From the NCBI GenBank assembly GCA_018882485.1, contig VERU01000041.1, positions 1 to 11,592 on the forward strand: DNA of 11,592 nucleotides, written 5' to 3'. How positions within the stretch are numbered: position 1 is the stretch's first letter; each line of letters begins with the position of its first letter. A program made the translations under genes and the position numbers. Below the pieces are notes generated by a model. That model had not been told where the DNA came from and made no database searches. It saw only the letters and a list, made by a program, of their open reading frames with translations. This stretch comes from Rhodoferax sp. (GTDB lineage Bacteria; Pseudomonadota; Gammaproteobacteria; Burkholderiales; Burkholderiaceae_C). This document shows, piece after piece, positions 1-6,797 of this stretch.

Positions 1-909
1 CCCCAGGGTGTCCTGGGCGCGCAGTGCAGAGCGCGCGCAGTGGGCGAACAGGCGCAGCGCCTCGTCACCGGCCTGGTGACCCCGGCTGTCGTTGATGGGC
101 TTGAAGAAATCCAGGTCCGCCATCATCAGCGACACCGGCGAACCCTTGCGCGCGGCGCGCCGCAGTTCGTGGTGGGCCAGGTCCATGAACGAACCGCGGG
201 CCCGGGCCTGGGTCAGGGCGTCGTGCGTGGCCAGGAAGCTCAGGCGCTGCTGGATGTGATCGGCCGTCATCAGGATGAAGCCGGTGGACGAGGCCAGACC
301 GAAGACCAGCACGCTGAGGTAAAGCCCGATGGAGCCGGAACTGCCCGTGAACAGGCCCACCGCGGATTCGTTGTGGGTCAGGGCCTCGAAAGCGCGCAGC
401 GCATTGCCCGCTGCCAGCCCGGCGAATGAGGCGATGGTCAACCAGCGGGGATGGTTGATCCGGTTCGCGTTACGGTACAGGCTGAAGGCGGTCAGCCCGC
501 AGGCGAGCGCCAGCCAGCCGGTGGCGACCACCACCCGGATCCAGTGGTCCTCCACACCGAGCAGCAGGCCCATGATCAGCAGCGACGACAGGGCCGCCAG
601 CCAGCCCCAGCGCGCAGGGGCCGGGCGTCCGTCGAAACGGCGGGCCGCCATCAGGTAGAGCACACAGGCCGTCATCACCGAGGCATTGCCGCCCACCATG
701 GACAGCTCGAAAGGGATGGAGTCGCGCAGGCCGATCAGCGCCACACCGACCGTCAGCAGCAACTGAGCAATGCCGTACAGGCTGAGGCCGCGCGCCACCG
801 GGTCATCGACCGAGCGACGCATGGCGAACAACTCCCAGCTGAAAACCGGCAAGGCCAACGCAGCCGCCAGCAGCAGCGTTCGCGCATCCAGTACGATCTC
901 GGCCCCCAT
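1..909 (-). CDS. Membrane-anchored GGDEF diguanylate cyclase (C-terminus beyond window)
   Basis: The 303 visible residues begin with a membrane region. Hydrophobic stretches lie at about residues 10-28, 44-62, 70-89, 102-118, 124-145, 156-172 and 194-215. The start of a GGDEF domain follows from about residue 220. THDALT at 228-233 matches the usual THDxLT entry. SLMMADLDFFKPIND (260-274) carries the metal-binding Asp of the DLD motif, and GHQAGD (277-282) carries the nucleotide-contacting Asp. The GGDEF active-site loop and any I-site lie beyond the left edge, so activity cannot be judged. Family knowledge: such proteins make cyclic di-GMP at the inner membrane. The usual LTGLxNR segment reads LTQARAR, a deviation. 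The ATG start is supported by GGGAGG five bases upstream (915-920). It lies 91 bases downstream of the hydratase gene on the same strand, so it may be read with it, but no functional link is evident. Confidence 0.88.
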   Translation of the reverse strand, partial: MGAEIVLDARTLLLAAALALPVFSWELFAMRRSVDDPVARGLSLYGIAQLLLTVGVALIGLRDSIPFELSMVGGNASVMTACVLYLMAARRFDGRPAPARWGWLAALSSLLIMGLLLGVEDHWIRVVVATGWLALACGLTAFSLYRNANRINHPRWLTIASFAGLAAGNALRAFEALTHNESAVGLFTGSSGSIGLYLSVLVFGLASSTGFILMTADHIQQRLSFLATHDALTQARARGSFMDLAHHELRRAARKGSPVSLMMADLDFFKPINDSRGHQAGDEALRLFAHCARSALRAQDTLG

Positions 910-1000
910 CTGCACCTCCCGGTCTGCGGATGATAAACGGTCGATACCCGGCTGCCCATACCCTGCGGCTGAGCGCCGACGGGATAGGCGGGGCCGGCGA
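910..1000. other. Short spacer between hydratase and cyclase genes
   Basis: This is 91 bases on the leader side of the cyclase gene. It contains the cyclase Shine-Dalgarno GGGAGG on the minus strand (915-920). I see no convincing terminator hairpin and no clear sigma70 promoter, so read-through from the upstream operon is possible. Confidence 0.5.
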
Positions 1001-1891
1001 TCAGTCCAGGGGGGCCAGCTCCGCCACCCCCCGACGCAAAACCGGCAGGTCTCGCCCTTGCACCCGGGCCTCGAACCGGACCCGGTCGCGCTGCGGCCAC
1101 AGCCAGATCTCCAGTCCCTCACCGGGATGAACCGGTGCCGCAAATCGGGCGGCGAGGCTGCGCAGACGGCGGGGATCGCCCTGGGCGCAAGCCTGCAGGA
1201 CCGACCAGCAGGCCAGACCCAGGGTGGCCACGCCATGCAGTATCGGGCGGGCAAAACCCGCAGCCAGGGCGGCCTGAGCGTCAACATGGATCGGATTGAG
1301 ATCGCCCAGCAGACGAAACAGCAAGGCGCTGTCCGGTCGCGTGGGCCGAAGATCACGCACATCGGGCGCACCGGTCGGCGCCACCGGCAGTTCATCCAAT
1401 GGATCGTCCACGGCCGCACCGGGCTGGGTCTGGCTGAACCCGCCATCGCCCAGGCAGGCCAGCACCTGTTGCATGCACGCCATCAGCCTGCCCTGGGGTT
1501 CGTGGATGCGGCGCTCCACCACCACCCGGGCGCCGCGAGCGGGCCCCAGATCCCACACGTGGGTGATCCGGTTATGGGCCCGCAAGGGTGCACCCAGGCC
1601 GGGCAGGTGGTGGACCTGCAGGCGGAATTCGGCCAGCACCACCTGGCGTCCATCGATGCCGCTGCCAGGGTCCCGCATCCATGGTCCGGGGTGACCCAGG
1701 GTGGCCAGCTGGGTGGGCAGCACGCGCGCGCCACCGATGGCATCCTGCAGCACCAGCGGCCGGGTCTGTGCATCGACCGGGTTGACGCCCAGGCCCAGGC
1801 TGAGGGCGTGCAGCGCCGCATCACGCGCCGACAGGCTGCAATCGACGACGGGAAAGCGGCGGTCCCTGAGCGCCCGAGTATCGATCGCCAC
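1001..1891 (-). CDS. MaoC-family enoyl-CoA hydratase (hydratase 2 type)
   Basis: This 296-residue protein has the length of a double hot-dog hydratase 2. The N-terminal half is a degenerate hot-dog domain. The C-terminal half carries the hydratase 2 signature, GDLNPIH at 196-202, with Asp197 and His202 as the expected catalytic pair, followed by GFARPILHG (212-220). One signature position before the GD is Leu195 where a small residue is usual. Family knowledge: these enzymes add water to 2-trans-enoyl-CoA to give the (R)-3-hydroxyacyl-CoA, including bulky steroid or branched substrates. The start is GTG. No strong Shine-Dalgarno is seen; GGCGG lies about 9 bases upstream. It is the last gene of the P450 operon, 44 bases after the ferredoxin stop. 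In context it probably hydrates the product of the acyl-CoA dehydrogenases encoded at the right of the window; that link is inference. Confidence 0.87.
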   Translation of the reverse strand: MAIDTRALRDRRFPVVDCSLSARDAALHALSLGLGVNPVDAQTRPLVLQDAIGGARVLPTQLATLGHPGPWMRDPGSGIDGRQVVLAEFRLQVHHLPGLGAPLRAHNRITHVWDLGPARGARVVVERRIHEPQGRLMACMQQVLACLGDGGFSQTQPGAAVDDPLDELPVAPTGAPDVRDLRPTRPDSALLFRLLGDLNPIHVDAQAALAAGFARPILHGVATLGLACWSVLQACAQGDPRRLRSLAARFAAPVHPGEGLEIWLWPQRDRVRFEARVQGRDLPVLRRGVAELAPLD

Positions 1892-1935
1892 GGCATCAGT
1901 CCGCCAGGCCGCGACGGGTCAGTTCAACGGCGCGC

Positions 1936-2169
1936 TCATGCACAAGGCCCGCGTTCGGCGGCTGCAGGGTCTTCGCCCTCGTCCCATAGCGTGATCGCAC
2001 CTTCCGGGCACTGGCTGGCGCCGAGTCGGGCCTGCTCCTCGAACCCGGCTGCGACCTGCGCACCATCCGATTGGCAAAAGCCCTGTTCGTCCAATGCGTA
2101 GACCTCGGGCGCCCGGGCAGCGCACAGCGCATGTCCCACGCACAGTCCGGGTTCGAGACGGATCCTCAT
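1936..2169 (-). CDS. P450-associated ferredoxin, [3Fe-4S]/[4Fe-4S] type
   Basis: A small acidic protein of 77 residues with the pattern CxxHxxC at residues 10-16 (Cys10, His13, Cys16) and a distal CP at Cys54. This CxxHxxC...CP pattern is typical of single-cluster ferredoxins that reduce cytochromes P450, well known in actinobacteria; the His stands where a fourth cysteine would be in a regular [4Fe-4S] protein. Role: one-electron carrier to the heme of the adjacent P450 in the cytoplasm. The ATG was chosen because MRIRLEPGLC gives the family-typical N-terminus and because it overlaps the P450 stop as ATGA, indicating translational coupling. A longer in-frame opening reaching 2340 lies inside the P450 gene and is not needed. 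The C-terminal tail after CPEGAI is about 18 residues, longer than usual. No ferredoxin reductase gene is present in the window. Confidence 0.93.
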   Translation of the reverse strand: MRIRLEPGLCVGHALCAARAPEVYALDEQGFCQSDGAQVAAGFEEQARLGASQCPEGAITLWDEGEDPAAAERGPCA

Positions 2170-3368
2170 GGTGTCGACCCCATCACCGGCCAGGCAAGGT
2201 TCACCTCGACAGGCGACCAAACCAGGCCCCCGCGGGTGGCCACTTCGCCGTCCGAAGCCCGGTGAAACGCCGGAATCTGGGCAATCCACTCCTCGAGGAA
2301 AATCCTCATTTCCAGGCGGGCCAGGTTCGAACCCAGGCACCGGTGGGGCCCGGCCCCGAAGACCAGGTGGGTACTGACCGGGCGGCTGAAGTCCACCGTC
2401 AGCGGATCCTGCGTGGCCTGGTTGCAGATGCCGTAGACATGGGCGGGAAACACCAGACGGTCCCCGGCCTTCAGATCCACGCCCGCGTAATGCATGTCGG
2501 TGGTGACACCGCGCTCGGTGCCGGCCACACCATGCACCCGCATGAGTTCCTCGATGGCCGCTGGAATCAAGCCGGGGTCCTGAACCAGTTGTCGGTAGTG
2601 GTCGGGGTGATCCGCCAGAAACAGCATGAAGAACGACAGCGTAGCCGCCACCGTGTCCAGGCCACCCAGGAACAACAGGGTGACCATGCCGATCTTCTCG
2701 TCATCATCCAGCACCCGATCGCCGATGCGTCCGTGAACCACGAGGCTGACCAGATCGTCGGCGGGCTGCTGTTCGCGCGCCGCAATCAACCCACGCAAAT
2801 AGGTCGCCAGATCTTCCAGGGCGGCCAGACGGTCCTTCACATCCGGGCTGCGGGTGAAGCGGTCGGCCATCGCACTGAGTTGTTCGCGGTCCTGCAAGGG
2901 CGCCCCTGCCATGCGGAGAAACAGCACGACGGGAAAAATGCGGGCGATTTCACCGACGAATTCGCATTGACCCCGGTCACGGACGGCGGCAATCAGTTCC
3001 CTGGCCAGATCCCGGATCGCTGGCGCCATGGTCTGCACGCCAGAAGGCGAAAAAAAACCGTTGACGATGCGCCTGAGCTCGGTGTGTTCGGGCGGATCGG
3101 ACTGGTTGGGCAGGGTACGCGGGTTCCGCTGGTTCGCCGGATTGTGGCGGGGATGGCTGGAGAACTTGTCCGGCTGGCGCAGCATGTCCCGCGCGATCTC
3201 GGCCCGGGCCACCACCCAGTGGCCCCGGTCATGCGGCGTGAAGAACAGATCGGGCGACGCCTGGAACAGCGCGCTCACCTGCTGGTGCGGGCAGCGGGCC
3301 AGCTCCGGGCCGCTGAACCGGTCGAAATCGACCACACGGTCGGCGGGTACATGGGCGGGTATGGCCAT
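2166..3368 (-). CDS. Cytochrome P450, P450cam (CYP101)-like
   Basis: A soluble 400-residue bacterial P450. The heme loop FGAGPHRCLG (337-346) places the cysteine ligand at Cys344. The K-helix ExxR is Glu274-Arg277. The I-helix reads LLFLGGLDTV (231-240), where Asp238-Thr239 is the acid-alcohol pair used in oxygen activation. The GGLDTV sequence, the following LSFFMLFLADHP, the early VPADRVVDFD, GHWV (49-52) and MxDPPE-like SDPPEH (90-95) all recall P450cam, so a terpenoid or other alicyclic substrate is plausible; the exact substrate cannot be read. The ATG at 3368 is preferred over an upstream in-frame ATG because it gives the family-typical N-terminus and has AAGGA seven bases before it (3376-3380), overlapping the stop of the SnoaL-like gene. 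It ends overlapping the ferredoxin start by 4 bases. A run of eight T (coding strand, 3050-3057) lies at codons Gly104-Ser107. Confidence 0.96.
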   Translation of the reverse strand: MAIPAHVPADRVVDFDRFSGPELARCPHQQVSALFQASPDLFFTPHDRGHWVVARAEIARDMLRQPDKFSSHPRHNPANQRNPRTLPNQSDPPEHTELRRIVNGFFSPSGVQTMAPAIRDLARELIAAVRDRGQCEFVGEIARIFPVVLFLRMAGAPLQDREQLSAMADRFTRSPDVKDRLAALEDLATYLRGLIAAREQQPADDLVSLVVHGRIGDRVLDDDEKIGMVTLLFLGGLDTVAATLSFFMLFLADHPDHYRQLVQDPGLIPAAIEELMRVHGVAGTERGVTTDMHYAGVDLKAGDRLVFPAHVYGICNQATQDPLTVDFSRPVSTHLVFGAGPHRCLGSNLARLEMRIFLEEWIAQIPAFHRASDGEVATRGGLVWSPVEVNLAWPVMGSTP

Positions 3369-3375
3369 GCGGTGA

Positions 3376-3380
3376 TCCTT
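3376..3380 (-). promoter_or_regulatory. P450 ribosome binding site fused to the upstream stop codon
   Basis: On the minus strand the sequence TGAAGGA combines the TGA stop of the SnoaL-like gene with the AAGGA Shine-Dalgarno of the P450 gene, seven bases before its ATG. This decides the P450 start and suggests coupled translation. Confidence 0.7.
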
Positions 3381-3853
3381 CAGCGGGAGACGCCGCCCGC
3401 CTTCAGGCGCACCTGCTCGTACCAGGAGCCCGGGGCAAACCATTCCACCGTGATGGTGCGGTCCTGGATCAGCCACTGGTCGTCCAACCGGCTGAACCAG
3501 TCGGTGTAGACGCCGGCATGATCCAGGCCGAAAGCCGACAGGGTCATGAAGTAGGTACGGCCCCGTGCCGAGGTGTCGGACAGCAGGTCCACCCGCGAGG
3601 TGGTGAGGTTGTGGCGCAGCAACGGGACCGCAGCACCCGCCGCGCGGTCCGGGCGACCCGGGCCGATCACCCGGGCGTAGAAGGCCTCGATGGCGGCACG
3701 GCCCTGCATGACGCCGCCGCTGGAGACCTCCAGCCGCGCATCGGGGGAGAACGCTGCCACCACGCCGTCCACCTCGCCGCTGTCCACCGATGTGGCGTAG
3801 AGCGCCATGGTGTGATGGATCTGTGCGCGCGCAAGACCGGGGGACTGAGACAT
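3380..3853 (-). CDS. SnoaL-like (NTF2-fold) protein
   Basis: A 157-residue protein with the layout of the SnoaL-like/NTF2 superfamily. It has an N-terminal helix with HHTMALYATSVDSGEVDGV (13-31), then FSPDARLEV (35-43), GRAAIEAFYARV (51-62), RHNLTT (80-85) and the C-terminal strand pattern VYTDWFSRLDDQWLIQDR (115-132). Members of this fold include polyketide cyclases, ketosteroid isomerase-like and limonene epoxide hydrolase-like enzymes, and also many proteins of unknown role. As first gene of the P450 operon it could isomerise, dehydrate or hydrolyse the P450 product, but this is inference. The ATG at 3853 has GAGGAG seven bases upstream (3861-3866). An in-frame extension to 3916 would run through the promoter-like AT-rich region and is rejected. 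It is 11 bases from the P450 start. Confidence 0.85.
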   Translation of the reverse strand: MSQSPGLARAQIHHTMALYATSVDSGEVDGVVAAFSPDARLEVSSGGVMQGRAAIEAFYARVIGPGRPDRAAGAAVPLLRHNLTTSRVDLLSDTSARGRTYFMTLSAFGLDHAGVYTDWFSRLDDQWLIQDRTITVEWFAPGSWYEQVRLKAGGVSR

Positions 3854-3962
3854 GACAGGACTCCTCAGGGTTGATTGCCCGTAATATAAATTAAAGCCGG
3901 TATAAATATACAACAAGCAAATTCATCGTATAGTCGTTGCGCGAAAAACTCCAGGGGCTTGC
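3854..3962. promoter_or_regulatory. AT-rich divergent promoter region, P450 operon / ThDP gene
   Basis: This 109-base gap between divergent genes is strikingly AT-rich at 3881-3934 compared with the surrounding GC-rich genes. On the plus strand TATAGT at 3929-3934 is a good -10 candidate for the ThDP gene, but there is no good -35 at 17 bases upstream, which would fit a regulated promoter. On the minus strand TTGTAT (3908-3913) and TTTATA about 17 bases further are a possible pair for the P450 operon. The promoter assignments are tentative. Confidence 0.5.
3898..3913 (-). promoter_or_regulatory. Putative operator, copy 1
   Basis: The minus strand reads TTGTATATTTATACCG. It contains a GTATA-N2-TATAC inverted repeat (3900-3911) and matches 12 of 16 positions of the element at 9740-9755, with the same central spacing. 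It overlaps the candidate -35 of the P450 operon. The regulator is not encoded in the window and its family cannot be told from the site alone. Confidence 0.5.
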
Positions 3963-5642
3963 ATGCGCCACATTCCCGTTTACCAAGTCATCGCCGAAGA
4001 CCTTCAGGCCATGGGGGTGGATTCCGTGTTCGGGCTGATGAGCGATGACATCTGCCAGCTGGTGGCCACGCTGGACGCGATCGGTGTTCGATTCATCGGC
4101 GCCCGCCATGAATGCCAGGCGGTGATGATGGCCATGGGCTACGCGGCCGCCAGCCAGAAGCTGGGAGTGGCACTGGTCGGACGCGGCCCGGCCATGGCCA
4201 ATGCGATCCACGGCAGCGTCTCCACCAGCCGCACCCAGCATCCGGTGCTGATCATGTCGGGAGATGCGCCCCTGCAGCAGGGTGCGCACAACCCGCTGGG
4301 ACCGGACCTCAAGGCCTTTCCTGCGGCGGCCATCCTGCGGGCCTGCGGCATCCCCACCTTCGTGCCGGGCAGCGCGGACACGGCCCGCCAGACGCTGGCC
4401 GATGCCGTCGCACAGACGCGTTACGGCCGCACCGCGGCCCTGCTGCTGCCCACCGATGTGCAGGTGGGCTACACCCAGGTTCCGTCCAGCGAGCAGCCCT
4501 TCCTGAGCTGGGAACGCGTGCGGCCCTGCGAACCCGCTGCCGAGCGCGCCATCGAGACGGCGGCGCGCGTGCTGGCCAGCAGCCGTCGCCCGCTGATCGT
4601 CGCCGGGGTCGGGGCCTACCGGGCGGGCGCGCGGCCGGCGATCGAGGCGCTGGCCGAGAAGACCGGTGCGCTGCTGATCAACGCCCTGAAGGCCAAGGAC
4701 CTGTTTGCCGGCCATCCCTATGACCTGGGCATTCTGGGCTCATCGTCCCACTCGGTGGCCCGCCAGCTGGTTGAACAGGCGGACGCGGTCATCGCCATCG
4801 GCGTGGCCCTGAACTCTCTCACCATGAGCTCCGGAAGCGCCCTGCCAGCCGTCCCGCTGATCCACATCGATGCCATGCGGCAGCACATCGGTCGCTGGTG
4901 GCCGGCCGATGTGGCGATCGTCGGCGATGCGCGGCTGGCTACGCAGCAGCTGACCGCCGCAGTGCCCGCGCGCGACGCGGCCGAAAAACCCTTCCACACG
5001 GCCGAAGTGCGTGAGCGGATCGCCCGCTTCGACCACCGTCAGGATTTCGTCGATGCCAGCACCGAGCGGACGCTGGACCCGCGACTGCTGGCGCTGACCC
5101 TGAGCGAGTTGCTGCCGGAGAACCGCCACGTGGTCTACGACGGCGGGAACTTCATGGCAAATTGGGCCTACGTGAGCGTGTCCGATCCCGGACACTTCAC
5201 CCACACGCTGGATTTCGGATCGGTCGGCCTGGGCATTGGCACTGCAATCGGGGTGGCGCGTGCCTGTCCGGATCGCACGGTGGTGCTGTTCATCGGTGAT
5301 GGTGGCCTGCTGATGACCATGGGGGAGATCGAGACCGTGATCCGCGAGGATCTGCCGCTCGTCATCGTGGCCATGAACGACGCCGCCTACGGCGCCGAAG
5401 TCCACATCCTGCGGGGCCAGAACCTGCCCACAGCCAAGGCGGAATTCTTCGATGTGGACTTCGCACCCATGGTCGCGCCCCTGGGTTTCGAGGCCCACAC
5501 GATCCGCCACCTGGATGAACTGCGCGCCCTGGCGCCGCTGCTCGCCAACCCGGGTGGCCCGGTGTTTCTCGACTGCAAGATCAACGCCAACGTGATCGCG
5601 CCGTTCATCACCGAATTCACGCACCGGGACACGCGGCGCTGA
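3963..5642 (+). CDS. ThDP-dependent enzyme, acetolactate synthase/2-hydroxyacyl-CoA lyase-like
   Basis: A 559-residue protein with the three-domain layout of the pyruvate oxidase/acetolactate synthase superfamily. The N-terminal Pyr domain (about 1-170) carries the catalytic Glu50 in ARHECQAV. A central domain spans about 190-335. The C-terminal PP domain has GDGGLLMTMGEIE (445-457), where GDG and then Asn472 in MNDAAYG form the metal-diphosphate motif with the usual spacing. So cofactor binding looks intact. Family knowledge: these enzymes make or break C-C bonds next to a carbonyl; the substrate cannot be read from sequence. Candidates include 2-hydroxyacyl-CoA lyase, 2-oxoacid decarboxylase, or a ring-opening diketone hydrolase such as cyclohexane-1,2-dione hydrolase. 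The usual VFGVPG segment reads VFGLMS. The ATG has AGGGG about six bases upstream. It is transcribed alone, divergent from the P450 operon, and ends at a hairpin shared with the importer operon. Confidence 0.9.
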   Translation: MRHIPVYQVIAEDLQAMGVDSVFGLMSDDICQLVATLDAIGVRFIGARHECQAVMMAMGYAAASQKLGVALVGRGPAMANAIHGSVSTSRTQHPVLIMSGDAPLQQGAHNPLGPDLKAFPAAAILRACGIPTFVPGSADTARQTLADAVAQTRYGRTAALLLPTDVQVGYTQVPSSEQPFLSWERVRPCEPAAERAIETAARVLASSRRPLIVAGVGAYRAGARPAIEALAEKTGALLINALKAKDLFAGHPYDLGILGSSSHSVARQLVEQADAVIAIGVALNSLTMSSGSALPAVPLIHIDAMRQHIGRWWPADVAIVGDARLATQQLTAAVPARDAAEKPFHTAEVRERIARFDHRQDFVDASTERTLDPRLLALTLSELLPENRHVVYDGGNFMANWAYVSVSDPGHFTHTLDFGSVGLGIGTAIGVARACPDRTVVLFIGDGGLLMTMGEIETVIREDLPLVIVAMNDAAYGAEVHILRGQNLPTAKAEFFDVDFAPMVAPLGFEAHTIRHLDELRALAPLLANPGGPVFLDCKINANVIAPFITEFTHRDTRR

Positions 5643-5645
5643 GCG

Positions 5646-5665
5646 GCACCGGGACAACCCGGTGC
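5646..5665. terminator. Hairpin between convergent genes, possible bidirectional terminator
   Basis: GCACCGGG, loop ACAA, CCCGGTGC: a perfect 8-bp GC-rich stem beginning four bases after the ThDP gene stop and ending eleven bases before the importer ATPase stop on the other strand. The position suits termination from both sides. No U-tract follows on either strand, so it may be weak or act by slowing polymerase or protecting mRNA ends. Confidence 0.5.
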
Positions 5666-5676
5666 GCCACGCAGCC

Positions 5677-6786
5677 TCAGGGCGACACCAGGACGCCGTC
5701 CGCGTAAAGCAGGGCGTCGTGGCCGCGGCAGGCGGCCCGAACCCGGGATCCGGGCTCGAACACCCGCTGCGCCGTGGGTTGGGTGGCGTACAGCACCTGT
5801 CCCTGCAGGTCGACGACATGGTCCGTCACTGCCCCGGCATACAGGACATCGCTGACGCGTCCGGGCGGCAAAAGCAGCCAGCCGGGGGGCGGTGACTCGT
5901 CTTCGGCGAACAGCTGCAGGGACTCCGGGCGGATGAACAGCTGCAGCGAACCGGGACGGTCGGGGACCTTACCGAACACACCGAGATCCCCGGACAGCGG
6001 TCCAGCCTCCGTCACCCAGCCACCATCCCGTCGCAGGGCCAAGGCATTGCGGATGCCCAGGAACCGGGCCACATAGTCGGAAGCTGGCCGCTCGAAGACC
6101 TCTCGCGGCGTGCCCAGCTGAACGATGTCGCCTGACCGCATGACGGCCACCCGGCTGCCGAGGTTGAAGGCCTCGACCTGATCGTGGGTGACATAAATCC
6201 CGGTGAAGCCGAGCTTGCGATGAATGGCGCGCAGGTGGGCGCGCAGTTCGACCCGCAGCAAGGCGTCGAGATTGGACAGGGGCTCGTCGAGCAGCATCAC
6301 CTTGGGTTCGGAGGCCAGGGCACGGGCCAGCGCGATGCGCTGCTGCTGGCCGCCACTGAGCATGGCCGGAATGCGATCTGCCAGATGGGCGCACTGGACG
6401 GTCTCCAGCATGGTCCGGACCTGCTGCGCGCGCTTCACCCTGGGCACGCCGCGCGCGGCCAGCGGATAGCCCACATTGGCCTCCACCGTCATGTGGGGCC
6501 ACAGCGAATAATTCTGGAAGACCATGCCGATGTCGCGCTCATGGGTCGGGATGTTCAGGCCGCGTTCGCCATCAAAGACAGGCCGGCCCTCCAGCACGAT
6601 GCGGCCTTCCTGGGCCTCCTCCAGACCCGCCACGCAACGCAGCAGGGTGGTCTTGCCGCAGCCACTGGGGCCCAGCAGGATGAGCATCTCTCCCGCCTCG
6701 ATGGTGAGACTGACCCGGTTGACGGCCACCACGCCCGCCGGTCCTTCATAGCGCTTGAGCAGCGACTGGATCTGCAGTTCGTGCAA
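5677..6786 (-). CDS. ABC importer ATP-binding protein (FbpC/PotA-like)
   Basis: A 369-residue nucleotide-binding subunit. Seen in order: Walker A GPSGCGKTT (39-47), Q-loop Gln91 in VFQNYSLWPHMT, signature LSGGQQQR (143-150), Walker B VMLLDEP (163-169), D-loop SNLD (171-174) and the switch His201. A C-terminal regulatory TOBE-like region follows from about residue 235 (FIRPESLQLF, 289-298). All catalytic elements are intact. It powers import through the adjacent permease at the inner membrane. The start is TTG: AAAGGA lies six bases before it (6793-6798), and the next residues HELQIQSLLKRY match the family N-terminus. The Shine-Dalgarno overlaps the permease stop codon, so translation is probably coupled. 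It is the last gene of the importer operon. Family similarity to iron and polyamine importers does not fix the substrate. Confidence 0.94.
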   Translation of the reverse strand: MHELQIQSLLKRYEGPAGVVAVNRVSLTIEAGEMLILLGPSGCGKTTLLRCVAGLEEAQEGRIVLEGRPVFDGERGLNIPTHERDIGMVFQNYSLWPHMTVEANVGYPLAARGVPRVKRAQQVRTMLETVQCAHLADRIPAMLSGGQQQRIALARALASEPKVMLLDEPLSNLDALLRVELRAHLRAIHRKLGFTGIYVTHDQVEAFNLGSRVAVMRSGDIVQLGTPREVFERPASDYVARFLGIRNALALRRDGGWVTEAGPLSGDLGVFGKVPDRPGSLQLFIRPESLQLFAEDESPPPGWLLLPPGRVSDVLYAGAVTDHVVDLQGQVLYATQPTAQRVFEPGSRVRAACRGHDALLYADGVLVSP

Positions 6787-6797
6787 GGGCTGTCCTT

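Noticed and set aside
770..2101. Long plus-strand open frame (443 codons) opposite the hydratase and ferredoxin genes
   Set aside because: It is low in hydrophobic order, rich in Arg, Gln, Gly and Pro, has no recognisable motif, and mirrors real minus-strand genes; a GC-rich antisense artefact.
1896..2132. Minus-strand frame of 78 codons ending just before the hydratase start, possible small gene or frameshifted ferredoxin tail
   Set aside because: It overlaps the ferredoxin in another frame. The ferredoxin already has its last cysteine motif and a normal end, so no frameshift is needed. The 44-base gap at 1892-1935 is best seen as a spacer.
2094..3509. Plus-strand open frame of 471 codons opposite the P450 gene
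   Set aside because: The complementary strand encodes an unmistakable P450 with all motifs; this frame has no domain.
3854..3916. Upstream extension of the SnoaL-like protein to an ATG at 3916
   Set aside because: The extra 21 residues are translated AT-rich promoter DNA; GAGGAG before the inner ATG decides the start.
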